Shown here in pieces: positions 46,441 to 58,788 of a DNA stretch of 64,000 bases. Within the stretch, counting starts at the first letter, position 1. The number at the start of each line of letters is the position of its first letter. The DNA comes from Pseudopyrenochaeta lycopersici (lineage: Eukaryota; Ascomycota; Dothideomycetes; Pleosporales; Pseudopyrenochaetaceae). The notes beneath the pieces were generated by a model that saw only the letters and a list, made by a program, of their open reading frames with translations, made no database searches and was not told the DNA's origin. Both the position numbers and the translations under genes were made by a program. The DNA lies in contig NHZP01000008.1 of assembly GCA_003313425.1 (NCBI GenBank), forward strand, positions 1,508,871-1,572,870, given 5' to 3'.

Positions 46441-48478
46441 ATGTCCAGTCTTCTGTTAACAACCAGAACTGTTGGGCAGCAGTATCTTCATTTACCTCTC
46501 AAAGGCGCGTGTGCAACTCGTGTACTCGAACTACAACCAACAACAGATATCTCATCGCCCATACGTCTCAGTCTGAAGGCCATTTCACTATATAATTACG
46601 CACGATGGCATGCCCATTACACAGCTCCGTCATCCACATGGGATGGCCAAATAGCGAGTTGTGAAGTTAACTGTGACGGTAGTAGCCTGCTTATCACCCC
46701 CAACTGCGACGCGGCTATTCGCCAGTTACGGAGTATGACAGGAATAAAACGTTTATGGATTGACAGTATCTGTATTTGCCAACTCAAAATCGACAAGAGC
46801 CTTGCGGAACGCAATAATCATGTCGCATTAACCGGGGAAATTTATAAGAGCGCTGAAAAAGTTGTCGACTGGCTATGGGAGAGAAGTGAGCCCGTCGAAG
46901 CTGCTATGAACAAGATGATAGAAATTGCAGAGTTATTTAAAGAAAAGAGATTAAGCGGGGAATATGGAAGGGCTATTCAAGCGTTGATGCGCGAATACAC
47001 GAAAAACATATCAGACAGTGAGTGAATCAGAGCCAGTGCATAATTTTGCTTTGCCTTATCCTATTCAGATATGAACAACTCATCCAATGACCCATTCGGG
47101 CCCCTTTTTTGAGTGCTCTTGCTTTTATCAGATGTGGACTGTACAAGAGGTCACATTGTCTTTCGTGGACCGGATAGTCGTACGCTGCAGTGCTCTTGAC
47201 GTTCTCTGGATGGACTTGCTTATGGTCATGGATACCTTGAAAACAATTCAAATATAAATAGGGTCGATGGAACGAAGCAACCTCGCTTCAGAGACAACTT
47301 CTTACGTATTTGCTGGTCCGCCGCATTCCAGAAGCAGGAGCAATATTAGATGATAACAAGGGGACTTATCATAATGATCCCGTCATTTTTGACATCCTGA
47401 CCAACACGCGGCATAAGCTATCCGGTGACCCTAAAGATAAAATCTTTGCTCTTTATGGGCTTTTCAACGAGCTAGAAATAAAAGTTCCCAACCCAAACTA
47501 CTCGCTGTCAGTAGAAGATATATATCGAGAAGCGACGGTGGCTTAATCGAATATGACCAAAATCTTTACACCCTTTACCACGTACCGTCGGACCAGCGGC
47601 TCCAAGGATTGGCCACGTGGGTTCCTGACTGGTCGGAACCAGGGTTTGATCAAGACGACTCGAGATACGGCATTCTTCGAGACCGATTTGCAGCGTCTGG
47701 GCCCGCCGCACATTTATGGTCAATCTCCAAAGGCCGGAAAGCATTGCATTTACGGGGTAAAATTGTTGATACTATCATATTCAAGGGGGAAGCCAGGCCT
47801 GGCCCTGGAGATTTTGCCTCTAACACCAATCGTGAAGATTTTATCAATATGAGACAGGAAGAGTACATGCGTTTTGTCCACAATGCAAGTGCCGTTTTCA
47901 GAAGCTGGATCGAAATTAGTAAATGTGCCGATTATCTAATGGACGAGTCGTCTAAAGTGGTACTGCAGCGGACGTTGATCCTGGATTATCCAGATGAAAA
48001 CGCCGCCGTTGCCGAGGACAACGCTTTCAATGACTGGTACGACAACATGAGCCTCGGAGAACTCGATCTGTTAGCCAACGGTCTCCGAACTATCAATCTA
48101 CACCATGCCATAACCTTTGAACTATCTCGACGAACCGAGTATCTACGAAGATTCAAAGAACAAGTCTCCGGCCAAACTATATTCTATCTAACATTTGCAA
48201 AAAATAAATTTTATACAGCATTTGCGGTTGTATGGTCGGCTTTGAAGTGCTTCTTCTACACCAAGCACGAGTACTTTGGAACCGCTCCGGATCCCTTACC
48301 CGTGTCGGTACAGTCTGGTGATAAAATTGTCATCGTGAGCGGTCTCCAGATACCACTTGTGATACGCCTTGTTGAAGGAGGCTACTGGCCGATTACTCAT
48401 GTTTACGTACATGGGATGATGTACGGCGAAATGTGGCCGCAGAATGAAGATGAGCTCGAAGATATTGTTTTTCTGTGA
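46441..48478 (+). pseudogene. HET-domain gene with several frameshifts and stops
   Basis: Pieces in order: first exon 46441..47017 (AIRQLRSMTGIKRLWIDSIC, IYKSAEKVVDWLW), a plausible 51-nt intron 47018..47068 (GTGAGT..CAG), then MNNSSNDPFGP, a frame change at the T-run 47105-47110, MWTVQEVTLSFVDRIVV from 47132, another frame change near 47225-47258, an in-frame TAG at 47259-47261, GRWNEATSLQRQLLTYLLVR, DPKDKIFALYGLF, PNYSLSVEDIYREATVA, a one-base deletion at about 47541-47543, then GLATWVPDWSEPGFDQDD through to the stop at 48478 with a GDKIVIVSGLQIPLVIR tail. Blocks are those of a HET protein. The ALSYxWG motif has decayed to SSTWDG. At least three frame changes and one stop make this a pseudogene unless the assembly is poor here. 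Confidence 0.75.
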
Positions 48479-48729
48479 TTCTCCATGCTGCAGCATCAGA
48501 TTAACAGCAAATCTGGGAGTTTTAGAGCCTCCCGCGTTATGTAACAAGTTTCCATAAATGCTCTGGCTTACCGTTGTGACTCTCTCGCATTATCCCTCTA
48601 GAATAAGGCACCCAGCAAACAGACCCCAAAATCCCTGTTCAACAAATCTTGTCTTGATAACGAGGCTATGCAAAGCGTCGTATAAGGCATTGAATCTATG
48701 CATAAATAGGATCAAAATCGTCGCTAGGC

Positions 48730-49225
48730 ACCCCAAGTTTCAAAAGTCGATCGAAAGACGGTTCAACTTGTTTAACCTCAAGTGCTGCTCGCGAGCCCTA
48801 CTTCGTGTCCACATCCTAAATTTTCTGCATTCAACCTCGATCTCAAAACTGCACGAACATAGCGAGCACTCCGCCTCAGGAAACGCCGTCACCCACGAGC
48901 ACATTAGGCAATCCAAACGCAGTCAAAGCGATAAGAAACGGCGCCATTGCCGGGGGGATTTGTCTGCAGTCTTGCTATTTTGGGCGTCGTCATAATACTA
49001 TTATATTGGATCCGACGACGGCATCCAAAAGCGCCCAAAGAGACGAGAAAAGGCGTTGAACATGTAGAAGCAGCGCCATCAGTCTATTACGAGCAATGTC
49101 AAGTATCAATGCCGGAGATGGAGCAGCCGGCGCGTCATTCGCCGAGCTTCGGGCCACGAGAGGTGGATGAAGGACTTAATCAGGTACATGAGTCACCTGC
49201 TTGGAAAAATAATAGGGAACGCTGA
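48730..49225 (+). pseudogene. Single-pass membrane protein relic with frameshift before the TM segment
   Basis: One frame reads NIASTPPQETPSPTSTLGNP, VKAIRNGAIAGG, a Thr/Pro/Ser-rich stalk leading into a glycine-rich juxtamembrane motif. The next frame takes over at the G6 run (about 48954-48959) with SLAILGVVIILLYWIRRRH, a transmembrane helix followed by a basic stop-transfer, then a cytosolic tail to the stop at 49225. The two fit together as one protein with a one-base change in the G-run. This Ser/Thr-stalk, TM, RRR arrangement is common in fungal cell-surface proteins of unknown role. The N-terminal part, including any signal peptide, was not found. Confidence 0.5.
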
Positions 49226-49880
49226 AGATAGAAAATTGGCGACGAATCGGAGCGACAGATGCTACACAATGGAGGGAACTGGTCTGCTTTGGTGTGATTC
49301 GAATATATGACATGTGCTCATGGAATGGGAGCGATGCAGCATTGTAAAAAATAATCTTCTCAGCAGTCGAACACTTGGCAGCCGTTACATATCTCAAACC
49401 TCCCAAATTTCGGACAAAACTCATATTCAACAAACCTTACCGTACCTGAGGAGAGGAAAACACAAACATGATAGGAAGTATAGGCGGGAAGGTGTGTGCC
49501 TTTGAATGCGCCAGTATTTGAGGCTGAAGGCGACCGGTTTATTGAATTTTCGGTCTCCAGTATGTTGATAAGGATTGCCAGATTCAAGATGTAACGCCAC
49601 TCAAGGCTGTGTTCCTTTGACTGGAGATTGTGCAATGCTGTGAGTCAGTACACTTTGATCCCACATAGTCCAGGCATTGTGGTCTGACTCAGCACTTTCC
49701 AAAGAAAAATACTCTGAGTCTCCTCATTTCTTCAAATATGGATCTATAACGTCGTCTTCGCTCCTATCATGCACACCTCTTAAGCTTGAAATGGCTGGTA
49801 CAGCTAGCAAATCCGCCTATACGAAAGAAAAAAAAATCCAGACTCCCAATGAATCGTCACATACTGGTCAGCATCATGCA
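49226..49880. other. Intergenic
   Basis: 650 bases with no recognised gene, 3' of the small minus-strand gene. Confidence 0.4.
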
Positions 49881-50506
49881 TCATCGCCCTTCGAAGACCT
49901 TGGGTGCAAGACCAGGTGTCGGCAATCCCGGCGTGACCGTGCCTTCTGCACTCCTCGCAGCCTCGACCTCCTCCGCAGTTGGATCTTGCGGTACATCGAC
50001 AATGACACTTGGGTCTTTCGACCGCGAAGCTAGTATTGCAGCGCGTTTCTGTCTTTGGTGTTAGTCCTACCTGAACTTCCACTACCCACTACAATGCATC
50101 CGTTTTGCCGTAGAAGCGAGCACGGATAGAGAACGCGAAAGTAAAATTAGAGAATAGGGATGGCTACCTCCCGGGCTTCCTTCCCTGTATTTCCTCCCTC
50201 CCCCAAAAACTCGGCGTCTATGTCCTCTTCATCCCCTAAATTAAGCACCCTGCTCCCGCCTATACTCTCACCCGTCTGCCGTCTCTTCAGGTCTTCTACA
50301 CTCGTAGCTATGCCATCTAACTCGACTGGCGCCGCATTTATCGCGGGTGTACTCGTGTCGATCAGAGGTGTCTGGGTGGCTACGGCGGGCGAGGTTTTGT
50401 GCGGAAAAGTGGTTTTGCGCGAGACTGGGGAAATGGGGTCGGCGGATGGAAGGGGAAGGCCAGTTCCGGTGACGATTGGAGGAGCGGTGGGCGTTGAGTC
50501 TGCCAT
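49881..50506 (-). CDS. Small uncharacterised protein, two exons
   Basis: Exons on the minus strand: 50506..50168 and 50048..49881; 119-nt intron (GTAGCC..CAG), phase 0; 168 aa. N-terminus Thr/Pro/Ser-rich (MADSTPTAPPIVTGTGLPLP), then VELDGIATSVEDLKRRQTGE, NLGDEEDIDAEFLGEGG, and in exon 2 KRAAILASRSKDPSVIVDVP, QDPTAEEVEAARSAEG and a terminal PGLPTPGLAPKVFEGR. No TM or signal peptide. The exon 2 phrase KRAAILASRSKDPSVIVDVP looks constrained rather than low-complexity. I do not recognise the family with certainty. It is the last apparently intact gene before the AT-rich block. Confidence 0.6.
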
Positions 50507-53500
50507 GGCAGTGTCCGGGCAGTGGAGTGGGGCAGCTTAGATCTTAGGGGGGTCGAAGAACTACTTATCAAGCTTCAAGAATACGAATGATACCCCTCTT
50601 TCCAGCCTTGCCAACGCGACCACGTTCGAGAGACACGATAGGAGTAAAACAACACAAGAACACGCAGAGGAAGGAGGGAGGACTGGATTCCGTTCAGCTG
50701 CACGATACGCCAGGCTGAGGCTGAAAGCGTGTTCACGGCCAAACAAAGCTCCGCCGACCGTAAGCTTTGTCGTTTAGGCAATGACGTCCGCTGGCCAAGA
50801 TCCAGGGTCCAGCACTATTCAAGTGGGGCAGAAGCGGGACGAAGCTTGATCTCAGCCTTGCCGTGCGATTTTAAGTTCCGAGGACAAGATGGGAGCATGC
50901 AACAACCAACGACCTCAGTATTCGGGATTTTGGAGAGGCCCAACAAGATGCGAAGGAAGCTTATCGATTGCACGAAGAGTTGGAATCAGTGTCCTTCAAC
51001 GCGGGGCATAAATGCTGCGCCTCTTTCAATTCGGCTATACTTGCCCTTTCAAGACCTAAAGCCTGGCCATATCCCATGAGCTGACCTATTCGCTTTTGGT
51101 TGCACACCTCTCACTCTCATAGCGTTCAAATACGACGACGTCACCATCCTTCGCTGACTGCCCAATGAATTTGCGCTGAAAGACTGCAGAACAGTCGTGA
51201 CTATGGGAGTAACAACACCCCAAAGCCCCCTAGCTCATCACTGAGGCACGTTTCGGAGAGAAAAGACATTGCGGGTATCTAAGTTGCTGTACATAAGGAT
51301 TATGTCTAAGATAAGCCGTTGAGCGACTGGTTTCTGAGTGCTGGAAAGCTATTCTCCGTTCCTGGATCAGGCTGCATCCAGGCCATAGCATTCCGAGTCC
51401 CTTCTGCTTTGTGACACAACATCATTAAATCTGTAGAAGTGTTTCGACTGATGTATATCTATGAAATATACCTCTATGAAGACCTATTCTTGTGGCTCAG
51501 AGGTGATGATCGCACGAGCACGTCAAGGCCCGAGTCTCACTTTGTGATTTGTCCTGCTACCTACAGCTCAGGTCGATAGCTTGGCCTTTAGATGTTACAG
51601 CATTAACATCTTCGCGTCTATAATCGATAGCTACCCAAACGTACCGTTCACCAAATATCTGCGCATTTCGCGGGCACCTTGCCTACATATCTCATCGGAT
51701 GCATCCTAGGTCATCTCAACGGACCATACATTTGCTAAATCCAGCGCAAAGCAGATATCTTACTTCCATACAAAAAAAGCAGACACCAATGCTGTCACAA
51801 ACTTTCTGCTTTCAAGCCACTCGCTTCCACATTCTGTAATTGATTACATCGGCAGAGCTCACAAAACGAAAGTGCGAGCAATCACGGATCACACAGCGCC
51901 TTGGTCCGCCTCTAAAGATGTTTCTTACGTCATTATTAGCTGCAAATGTGTGCGCAAAGGCCACAAAAAATTGTGTCTTCTCTCAAACCTTATCTCTATT
52001 GCTGCATTCATTGTTTCAACAGCACTTTTCGCCAGCTCTACATTGATGCAGATTTACCCAGCGATCATAGTCTTGATTCTGAGCTCTGCAGCGGTATATC
52101 TGGTGAGGTCATAGCGATGTGGATCTCTGCTGTTATCATGCGAGATAGATCAGTCCTGAGTCGCATTAGAAAGGCAAAGAGGGACGTTAGTGTGTTTATA
52201 GGGGCAATCTTCAGAAAGGACGTTATGGTATGCGAGGTGCTCTAGCATTTTGCCATCAATGGCAGATGCGTTAAGAGACGTGGGAGATTGAAATGGATCA
52301 CTGTTATTGGGGTTCGGCAGCACCTTTCATGTTGCAAACATCGCTTATGGGACTATCCGTATGACATAATTCTCTGGTAGGAGCTTTAAAGAGCTCCTCT
52401 ACCTTCAACATGATCACTGCGCTCTATACGCGTTATTCAAGTGTGTAAAACAGAAAGGACAAAAAAGGGGGCGGGGTTGGGTTAACAGTGTGGTTCACTC
52501 GCAGCAGTTCACTTTCGGGCTGTTGATGTACTAGACCTTGTTTTATATCATTGGGTAATACGAGCGCCCTGCTGTAGATTTTTTTTTTCGCTTGAGTTTG
52601 TGATGTAGTGTGCATCATTCTCTTCATTCAGCGAGAAGATATCTAGTTATCATGGATTTCTCTCGTATATCCTTCTGGTACTCCACTGGTAGTCTAGTCA
52701 TGATTCTGTTCCCTCGCTGCACAATAAAGCCTCAAATGGTTGTTTTGACAGGCGAAACTCTGGCTCATCACACTCAAACACTCTCTCCATGGGTATGGTC
52801 AGAAACTGTAAGACCATAATCCTTGTAAGGCGTCATGAAGATTCGCTTGATGACCTTAAATTAGGTTGCAATGATTGGACGGTCGACCGGGTCCATATCT
52901 ATCTGTCACTGTCGCCCTCCAGACTTTTACTCAAACTTCCTAGGCGTTGATGCTGGAAACGGAGAATTTTTTCCCAGCCGGTTAAAGTCCCTTGCATCTG
53001 TCTTTCTATTTAGCATACTTATAAGGATTGCTCCATACTTCAGAAAGCAAAGTTGGTTCAGGCGAACAGATGTGAGTCTGAAGACAAAACAGCCGCAGAA
53101 AAGGGCATTCACACTACTTCACTTTCGTAGCATCGCTTGCTATCCATATTTTCTTCGCACAAATAGAAACTAAGATGTTTCTCAGGTTTGTTCCTCTTAC
53201 CTGCCACGTTCGCCTTTGCTGCACAAGTACGCGTGAAATCCAATAAGTGTTATCAATAGCGCAATCAGTGTCTGTTTGAAATGCATATTCGTTAGAGTAT
53301 AGAAATTATTGAAATCGGAGTGTTGTTATTCAAGTAGTGAGATACATTAGAGAAACAGGCAGTTCCCGCACTGATGTGTTATGGGAGAAGCCAGAACTCT
53401 GCTCAGAGGTGCCACCATAGAGTCGGAGACACAAAGAGCACTTAGTATAGATCTTTTTTATGTCCATAGAGCATTGCATTTACACAAGTAGGAAGAAGCT

Positions 53501-53900
53501 TGATTATCTCTCATGACATCCTCTATGAAATTTCCTATGTTAATACGCAGCACGGCGTTAATGGCAACCACAAAGATACGAAGAACCCCTCACAGCACAC
53601 AAACATTCAATATGCGCCTATCTATTCTATGTAAAATCGTCATATCGGCGTTGGACATTGCGAGGCACAACATCCTACCATAAAAATATGCACGATGACA
53701 GGTAGGTAACTAATGCTTTCTTCCACGACGACGGAGGTTGAGCATCTATCCCGCCTCCTATGGGTATAAGGACACCTGTAAATCTATAGAGTCATGTGCT
53801 AGTAGCACGGCCCTAGAATATATCTCTTACTGCAGCTTATCTACAGACTTGCCTTACTATAGTCCCTAACATAATTAGAGATACCTCGTTCTTTTCAAGG
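50507..53900. other. 3.4 kb without a supported intact gene
   Basis: Composition falls from normal to moderately AT-rich. Apart from the membrane-protein-like piece at 51872-52245, only short open frames are present. Several, such as 52610-52819 and 52871-53173, may be relic exons but no domain is recognised. Confidence 0.4.
51872..52245 (+). pseudogene. Possible multipass membrane protein relic
   Basis: One frame (51872-52114) reads LSNLISIAAFIVSTALFASS and IYPAIIVLILSSAAVYLVRS, two hydrophobic helices. The next frame (to 52245) reads AMWISAVIMRDRSVLSRIRK and DVSVFIGAIFRKDV. They could be one protein with a frame change near 52110. No family recognised. Confidence 0.25.
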
Positions 53901-54281
53901 CGCCTTCAGGAGGGAGTCGTGTAGGATCCTTACTTTAGTAGCTTATATTAGGGTTTAAGCCCTATAGGCTTGGCCTGTTGTACATGAGACATGATTTAGT
54001 GTTAATAGAGTAGAGAGAGAGAAAGTCTGTGTCTTTTTATGCAAAGATAAGGCTTGTATTTATTAGCTAGAAGACTGCCTAGAGTAAATCTAAAGAAAAA
54101 ACTCTGTAGTTTTAAGAAAGGATACAAAACCCTATAGACGACCTTACAGGGTGTTAATAAATAAAAGAGCCTTATTAATTATAGAGGGTAGTGCTACTAG
54201 CTACAGTAGCTATCTTTAAAAGGTGCTTCTAGCCTGAGGGTATAAGATTAAGTATTAAAGGACGGAGTCTACTCTATAGGA

Positions 54282-54690
54282 TTATATTAGCTCTGTCTTC
54301 TTATAGCTAAGTTTTCCGTTGGTACTATTTAAAGTTACTGTGTAAGGTGCGGTGCGCAGAGCTATAAGCGTTATAAATGTAGGTTTTATTAGGTTAGATA
54401 ATCTAGGTGTGTCTTTATAGCTGAGAGTAGACGCCAACTTAGATAACTTTGTGAGAGTTTTATGCTCCTTGCGTTTTATTATTATATTAGGGCGACTTTT
54501 AGAATGCCTCAAGCTATTAAGTGAATCCCTGATGCTGTGGGTTCAGCTGTAAAGCTGAGAGATTGTTGCGCCTCTATGTTTGCCAGTTGATCAGCCAATT
54601 TAATGCCCTCTATGCCCGTGTGGGCTGGTGCCCATTTAATTTGGATGTCAAAGATGTCAATAGCCTCCTGGTAGTATGCACAACGACAGA
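54282..54690 (-). mobile_element. LINE (Tad/I-like) relic: RNase H domain and C-terminal tail
   Basis: On the minus strand, 54690 to about 54510 reads YYQEAIDIFDIQIKWAPAHT followed by GIEGIKLADQLANIEA, the end of a non-LTR retrotransposon RNase H domain (W-x-P-x-H-x-G-I..G..AD). The frame continues after one stop into 54512..54282 (PRLSNLIKPTFITLIALRTA), the usual C-terminal extension. No reverse transcriptase was seen at higher coordinates, where the 5' part should be, so only the 3' end remains. A-to-T enrichment and lost Glu/Asn residues fit RIP. Confidence 0.7.
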
Positions 54691-56495
54691 GAGCATGGTG
54701 GACATATCAAGGCACAAAACCCCAGATTGTGAATCAAGTTCTGATTACTCTAATCTATTTCAATATTCATAATAACTATAGTCTTTTAGCAATATCGACA
54801 ATAACGGATCTACTTTTGATAATCTCATCCCCACCAACGACAGAAGTTCTCCTTAAGGGGTGGGCTGAATAATAATAAGGCAATGCCTGTAATCCTATCA
54901 CTCTGTACAGGCACACTCGATTTACTGAATTACAAGTTGTGTTCCTGTCAGGACGTCGGTACAATAAGTGGACATAAAATAGTTGGAGAATTCATCCTCT
55001 TCGCAACAATTAGCCATTTGGCGCACAGTTACTGCTTGAATCCTTATTTTCTCCTCTCGACCGATAAGCCCCCTTAAAATATAGCCTAAGATACGAATAG
55101 TACGAAAACAATTTCTAACAAGAGGCCACATGTGCGTTCTCTTTAGAAACTGGCTAGTACGAGTCACTTTCGGAAAGGTGGTTCCAAGGCAGATAGCGGA
55201 CGCAACTGCTTCCGGGCTGCATCCGCCCAAACAACGAAAAGCGTTTTCTGTATCTGCGTGCATTCATTCTCTCTCATGGCTCACCAAGCCAACCTACCCG
55301 CTTTTCAATAACTAGGAGCTCCCGGCTATTGTTACCGTCCAGCTTAGCCGCGCAGGGTCCCTTACCTGCCCTCGTAAGCCCACTAGTTTAGCCACAGAAA
55401 GCGCATAACCTTGACTAGGTTAGTCATCGCTACCGAATAATAAATCCTGGTGTTTAAGGTTCCCTGTTCGGAATGTCTGTTACTCTCTCTAGCTTCAAAC
55501 TCCCAGACGCGGTACTGATTGCGATTGACGTAATTACTAAGTTTATCTATCGGTTGTAAAAATCGGGGAATTCCTTAGCGCCATCGCGTAATTCCTGCGA
55601 CGCGCTCAATTTACACTAAAACAACGCGTTCTTGTGAATCTACTAATGCACCCTTCTAAACTAGTTTTTTAACGCGAAGTAAGTTATTAGGCTATAAGAT
55701 AAGTCTTAATACTAATTTCTAGTATTATAGGTAGTTAAATCCTAAACTATAAATAGCTCTTTGCAAGTAGAAAGTAGTAAAAGTTACATATAAGTATAAA
55801 GCACTACTAGCTAAATCTACTTACTCTATAAAGTTAAAATTAATAGTAATAAATATTATAGCCAAGCTAAATAAAAACTTACTTACGTCTAGGGTTGCAT
55901 ATTTACTAAGTAATAGTAATTACTATTACTAAGTACCTTTAGTAATTAGTAAAATTCTAAAAATAGAAACTCTATATTTTTATAGTTCTATATCTAAAGC
56001 TTATAATATTTTTATATTATAACTATATATAGTAAATTAAACTTATTAAATATAAAATCTTAACTATAGATTTATAAACTACTCTTTCTATCTATATTAT
56101 TATATATAATATTCTAGAAATTTAGAAATAATAGGAATTAGAAAATATAATAGAGTCTTACTAAAAAAACATATATTAAATAAAAAACTAGCTAATCTAA
56201 ACTACCTAAAGAATTTAAGAAATCTATAGCTTCTAAATTAGAAGCTATAAAATCTTCGTATAAATTATAAAAGTTTCTACTTAATTTAATCTCTTCTAGA
56301 GTATAAAACTCTTTATTATAAAGATTTAAATTATTTAAAAAATAGAAATCTTCTTTAATAAACTCCTCTTTTAAAGTAAAATAATTCTCTTTAATAGCTA
56401 GTTTAGCTTTTATATTATCTACTTCTTTAGAAGTAATTATAAGCTTATTTATAAAGCTTTTAATTATATCTATATATAATTAGTAATAGTTATAT
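54691..56495. other. AT-rich gene-free block, RIP-like
   Basis: 54.7-55.6 kb is mixed; from about 55680 the sequence is extremely AT-rich (long TA-rich stretches, almost no C or G). No open frame of note. Such composition is typical of RIP-erased repeats in ascomycetes; the original element cannot be named. Confidence 0.6.
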
Positions 56496-56823
56496 TGTGC
56501 CGATGCACTTGGTGACGTAGTTACCGAGGGCATCTCAGCTAGGATTAGGTAGGCTTGGCCGGGAAATCCGGGTATAAAGGTAGATAGATAGGACCTCCTT
56601 GGGAGGCATCGAATCCACCAAGTACCACCCACGCCGTACTGTCAAGTCCTGCTTCACCAGAGTCTCGATCATTCAATTCATCGTTGCCTATCCACCTTTG
56701 TCTACCTCGTTACCTGTCCCCGCACCTCACCATCTCGACCAACACGAGATGCTCAGTTGCTTCCACTGCGCGCAAGGCTACCATCAAAAGGGAGAAGTTG
56801 GCTGAGGCCTCTGTTCCTGCACA
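56496..56823 (+). mobile_element. Solo-LTR-like insertion of normal base composition
   Basis: A 328-bp block of normal GC begins TGTGC (56496) and ends GCACA (56823), a perfect terminal inverted repeat, extendable to TTGTGC/GCACAA. It is flanked on both sides by ATAT (56492-56495 and 56824-56827), a possible target duplication, though the surroundings are AT repeats. Inside is GGGTATAAAGG, a TATA-like box at about 56570-56580, followed by a CT-rich stretch, as in fungal LTR promoters. No coding sequence. Orientation is set by the TATA box. Confidence 0.5.

Positions 56824-56846
<23 letters not shown>
56824..56846 (+). repeat. (AT)n microsatellite
   Basis: About eleven AT units immediately after the solo-LTR-like block. 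Confidence 0.9.
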
Positions 56847-56854
<8 letters not shown>

Positions 56855-58398
56855 ACTTACTATAATCTTTAAATAAAATACTTATATTAATTAAGTATTT
56901 ATTAATACTTTCTAAAGTAGTAGAAAGAGAATTATCTAGAGTACTATTATCTAGTAAAAATAGATACTCTATTTCTATATTTGCTTTTCTTAATAGATCT
57001 ATAATAATATTAAGAAAGTCTTTGTTAAATAATATTAATTGTATTAAACTTACTTAAAGTAGCTTTAACTCTATCTTTTTTATAATAGCTTAGTCTATTT
57101 AAATAATAAACTATTCTTAAAGTATTTAAATAATCTATAATATATATAGAGTTTTTATCTAATATAAAATTAATATATTTAAATATTATTATTATTAATA
57201 ATAATATAACTTACCTTTAAAATTTCTATAATTATTAATTATAGCTTTTATAGTAGAGCCTAGTTTAGTAGATTTAACTACTATACTATTATTAATAATA
57301 GTAGAGATAAAGGTAGATTTAGTAAGTATTTTAACTATAGTTTAAAAAAGATTTAGTAAAATAAAAAGATAAAGTAGATTTACTAGTATATATAGATAGT
57401 AGATAAGAATCTTATCTTTTATTTTTAAAGAATAAAATAAAAAGTAGTGTGGAGTTAACAAGGTGGTTCGGCACAATCCCGCAGTTCTGGTGTTGTGAAT
57501 GAGAGGTGACGCTGGAATCAAATGTGCGTGAATAACAGGAGCAGCCCTGCCTGTGCAGTCTGCTAGAAACGAAGGTAAGTATAGAGCCTGATTAAAAGTA
57601 ATAAACAAAATAGTCTGAAATCTCATTGAATTGACGTAGCTAATGCACTAGCTACTTCGCAAAATCTCAGTTTTGAAGTGAATTGTCGTGGTGTGTGGTG
57701 CATGGTGCATGAGGTTTGGTGCATCTCCAAGTCTTATCACCAAATTTCGCTGACAAAGGAAACCCATCATCACCTAATTGCCTAGGTACCCTGTGCAACG
57801 GCACAAACCTCCCCTACTTCGAGCTCAGTCCCATTAAGCTCACAAATCCTACTTATTATTCCTTCTCCTTATAAGCAGAACTATCAGCAGGAGGAGAAGA
57901 GAGCTAAGAAAAGACATAAAAAAAAGAAAAGAAAGAAAGAAATCGTTGCCCCACGAACAAAGGGAAGGTAGTATAAGCTGCATTTCTGCAGGAGGAGCAG
58001 TCCTCGTAATCGTGCAGGTTCCTTCATAAACTCTCGCACTTGATCGTTAAATCTCTCAAAGACAGTAGGAAAAACAAAAGAAAACGCGCCTCAACCTCAC
58101 TGTTGAAGACGCCAGCAAGTATGCCATCGTCCTAGTATCCTTCGAACGACTGGGAGGCACTCAGCCAATCAGAGTCTGTCAAGCCTCACCTGGCGATTGC
58201 TGATTGGCCAGATTCTTCAACACCCTGGTTTCTCCACTAATTTCGATCGCGCAACAAGGAGATCGACCTCCCAGCGACTCTAAATGATATTTCGTTCAAT
58301 TTTGACTCATTTTTATGTGCCTGGGAGGTTGCGCTGCGTGTGTGTAATACTAAATGTGTAAAAATATGCGAAAATTTAACAAAGGAAATGCAGCCCCT
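56847..58398. other. AT-rich block (to about 57430) and normal-composition island (57430-58398)
   Basis: The first part is RIP-like AT. The second, about 970 bases, has ordinary composition, a GTAGCT..AGCTAC inverted repeat at about 57637-57656 and GGTGCAT repeats near 57695-57725, but no recognisable gene or element. Its right edge is the LTR at 58399. Confidence 0.45.
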
Positions 58399-58788
58399 TG
58401 TGAAGAATCTTAAAAGCTATCGGTGAGGATAACCAATAAGATTGCAAGGTTAGTTCTCCGGGATAGAGTGAGGGACTAGATAGAAGGGGGGTTTAGTACT
58501 AAGACAGTAAGAGGGTGCTTCTGTAAAGAGTACTAAGGGTTAAGAATAATCAGTATTACTATTACTATACTGTAGAGTATAATATTAAGTTAAATATAAT
58601 AAGCTATAAGGGTTTATTATAGTAATCTATATACATAGAAGTTATGCAGGTTACTTAGTGTGCTTAGTGTGCTTAGTATCACTAATCAGACTAATTAACT
58701 AAGCACATTACGTAACCTCAGTTATTAGTCTAATACTTGTAAGGTCTAGTTAGGGCTACTAGGGCAGGGTTCTAGCAGGATCGTAACA
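58399..58788 (-). repeat. 3' LTR of the Gypsy element
   Basis: In element orientation it starts TGTTACGATCC (58788 downward), directly after the polypurine tract, and ends ..TTCTTCACA at 58399; 390 bp. TG..CA ends and TGTTACG are typical of Gypsy LTRs. The 58788 edge is well fixed by the polypurine tract; the 58399 edge is chosen on the TGT..ACA ends alone, because no second LTR is available for comparison. Confidence 0.6.

Noticed and set aside
57342..57626. Minus-strand frame of 94 codons
   Set aside because: Runs from normal DNA into AT-only DNA, where the codons are mere Leu/Ile/Tyr/Phe composition.
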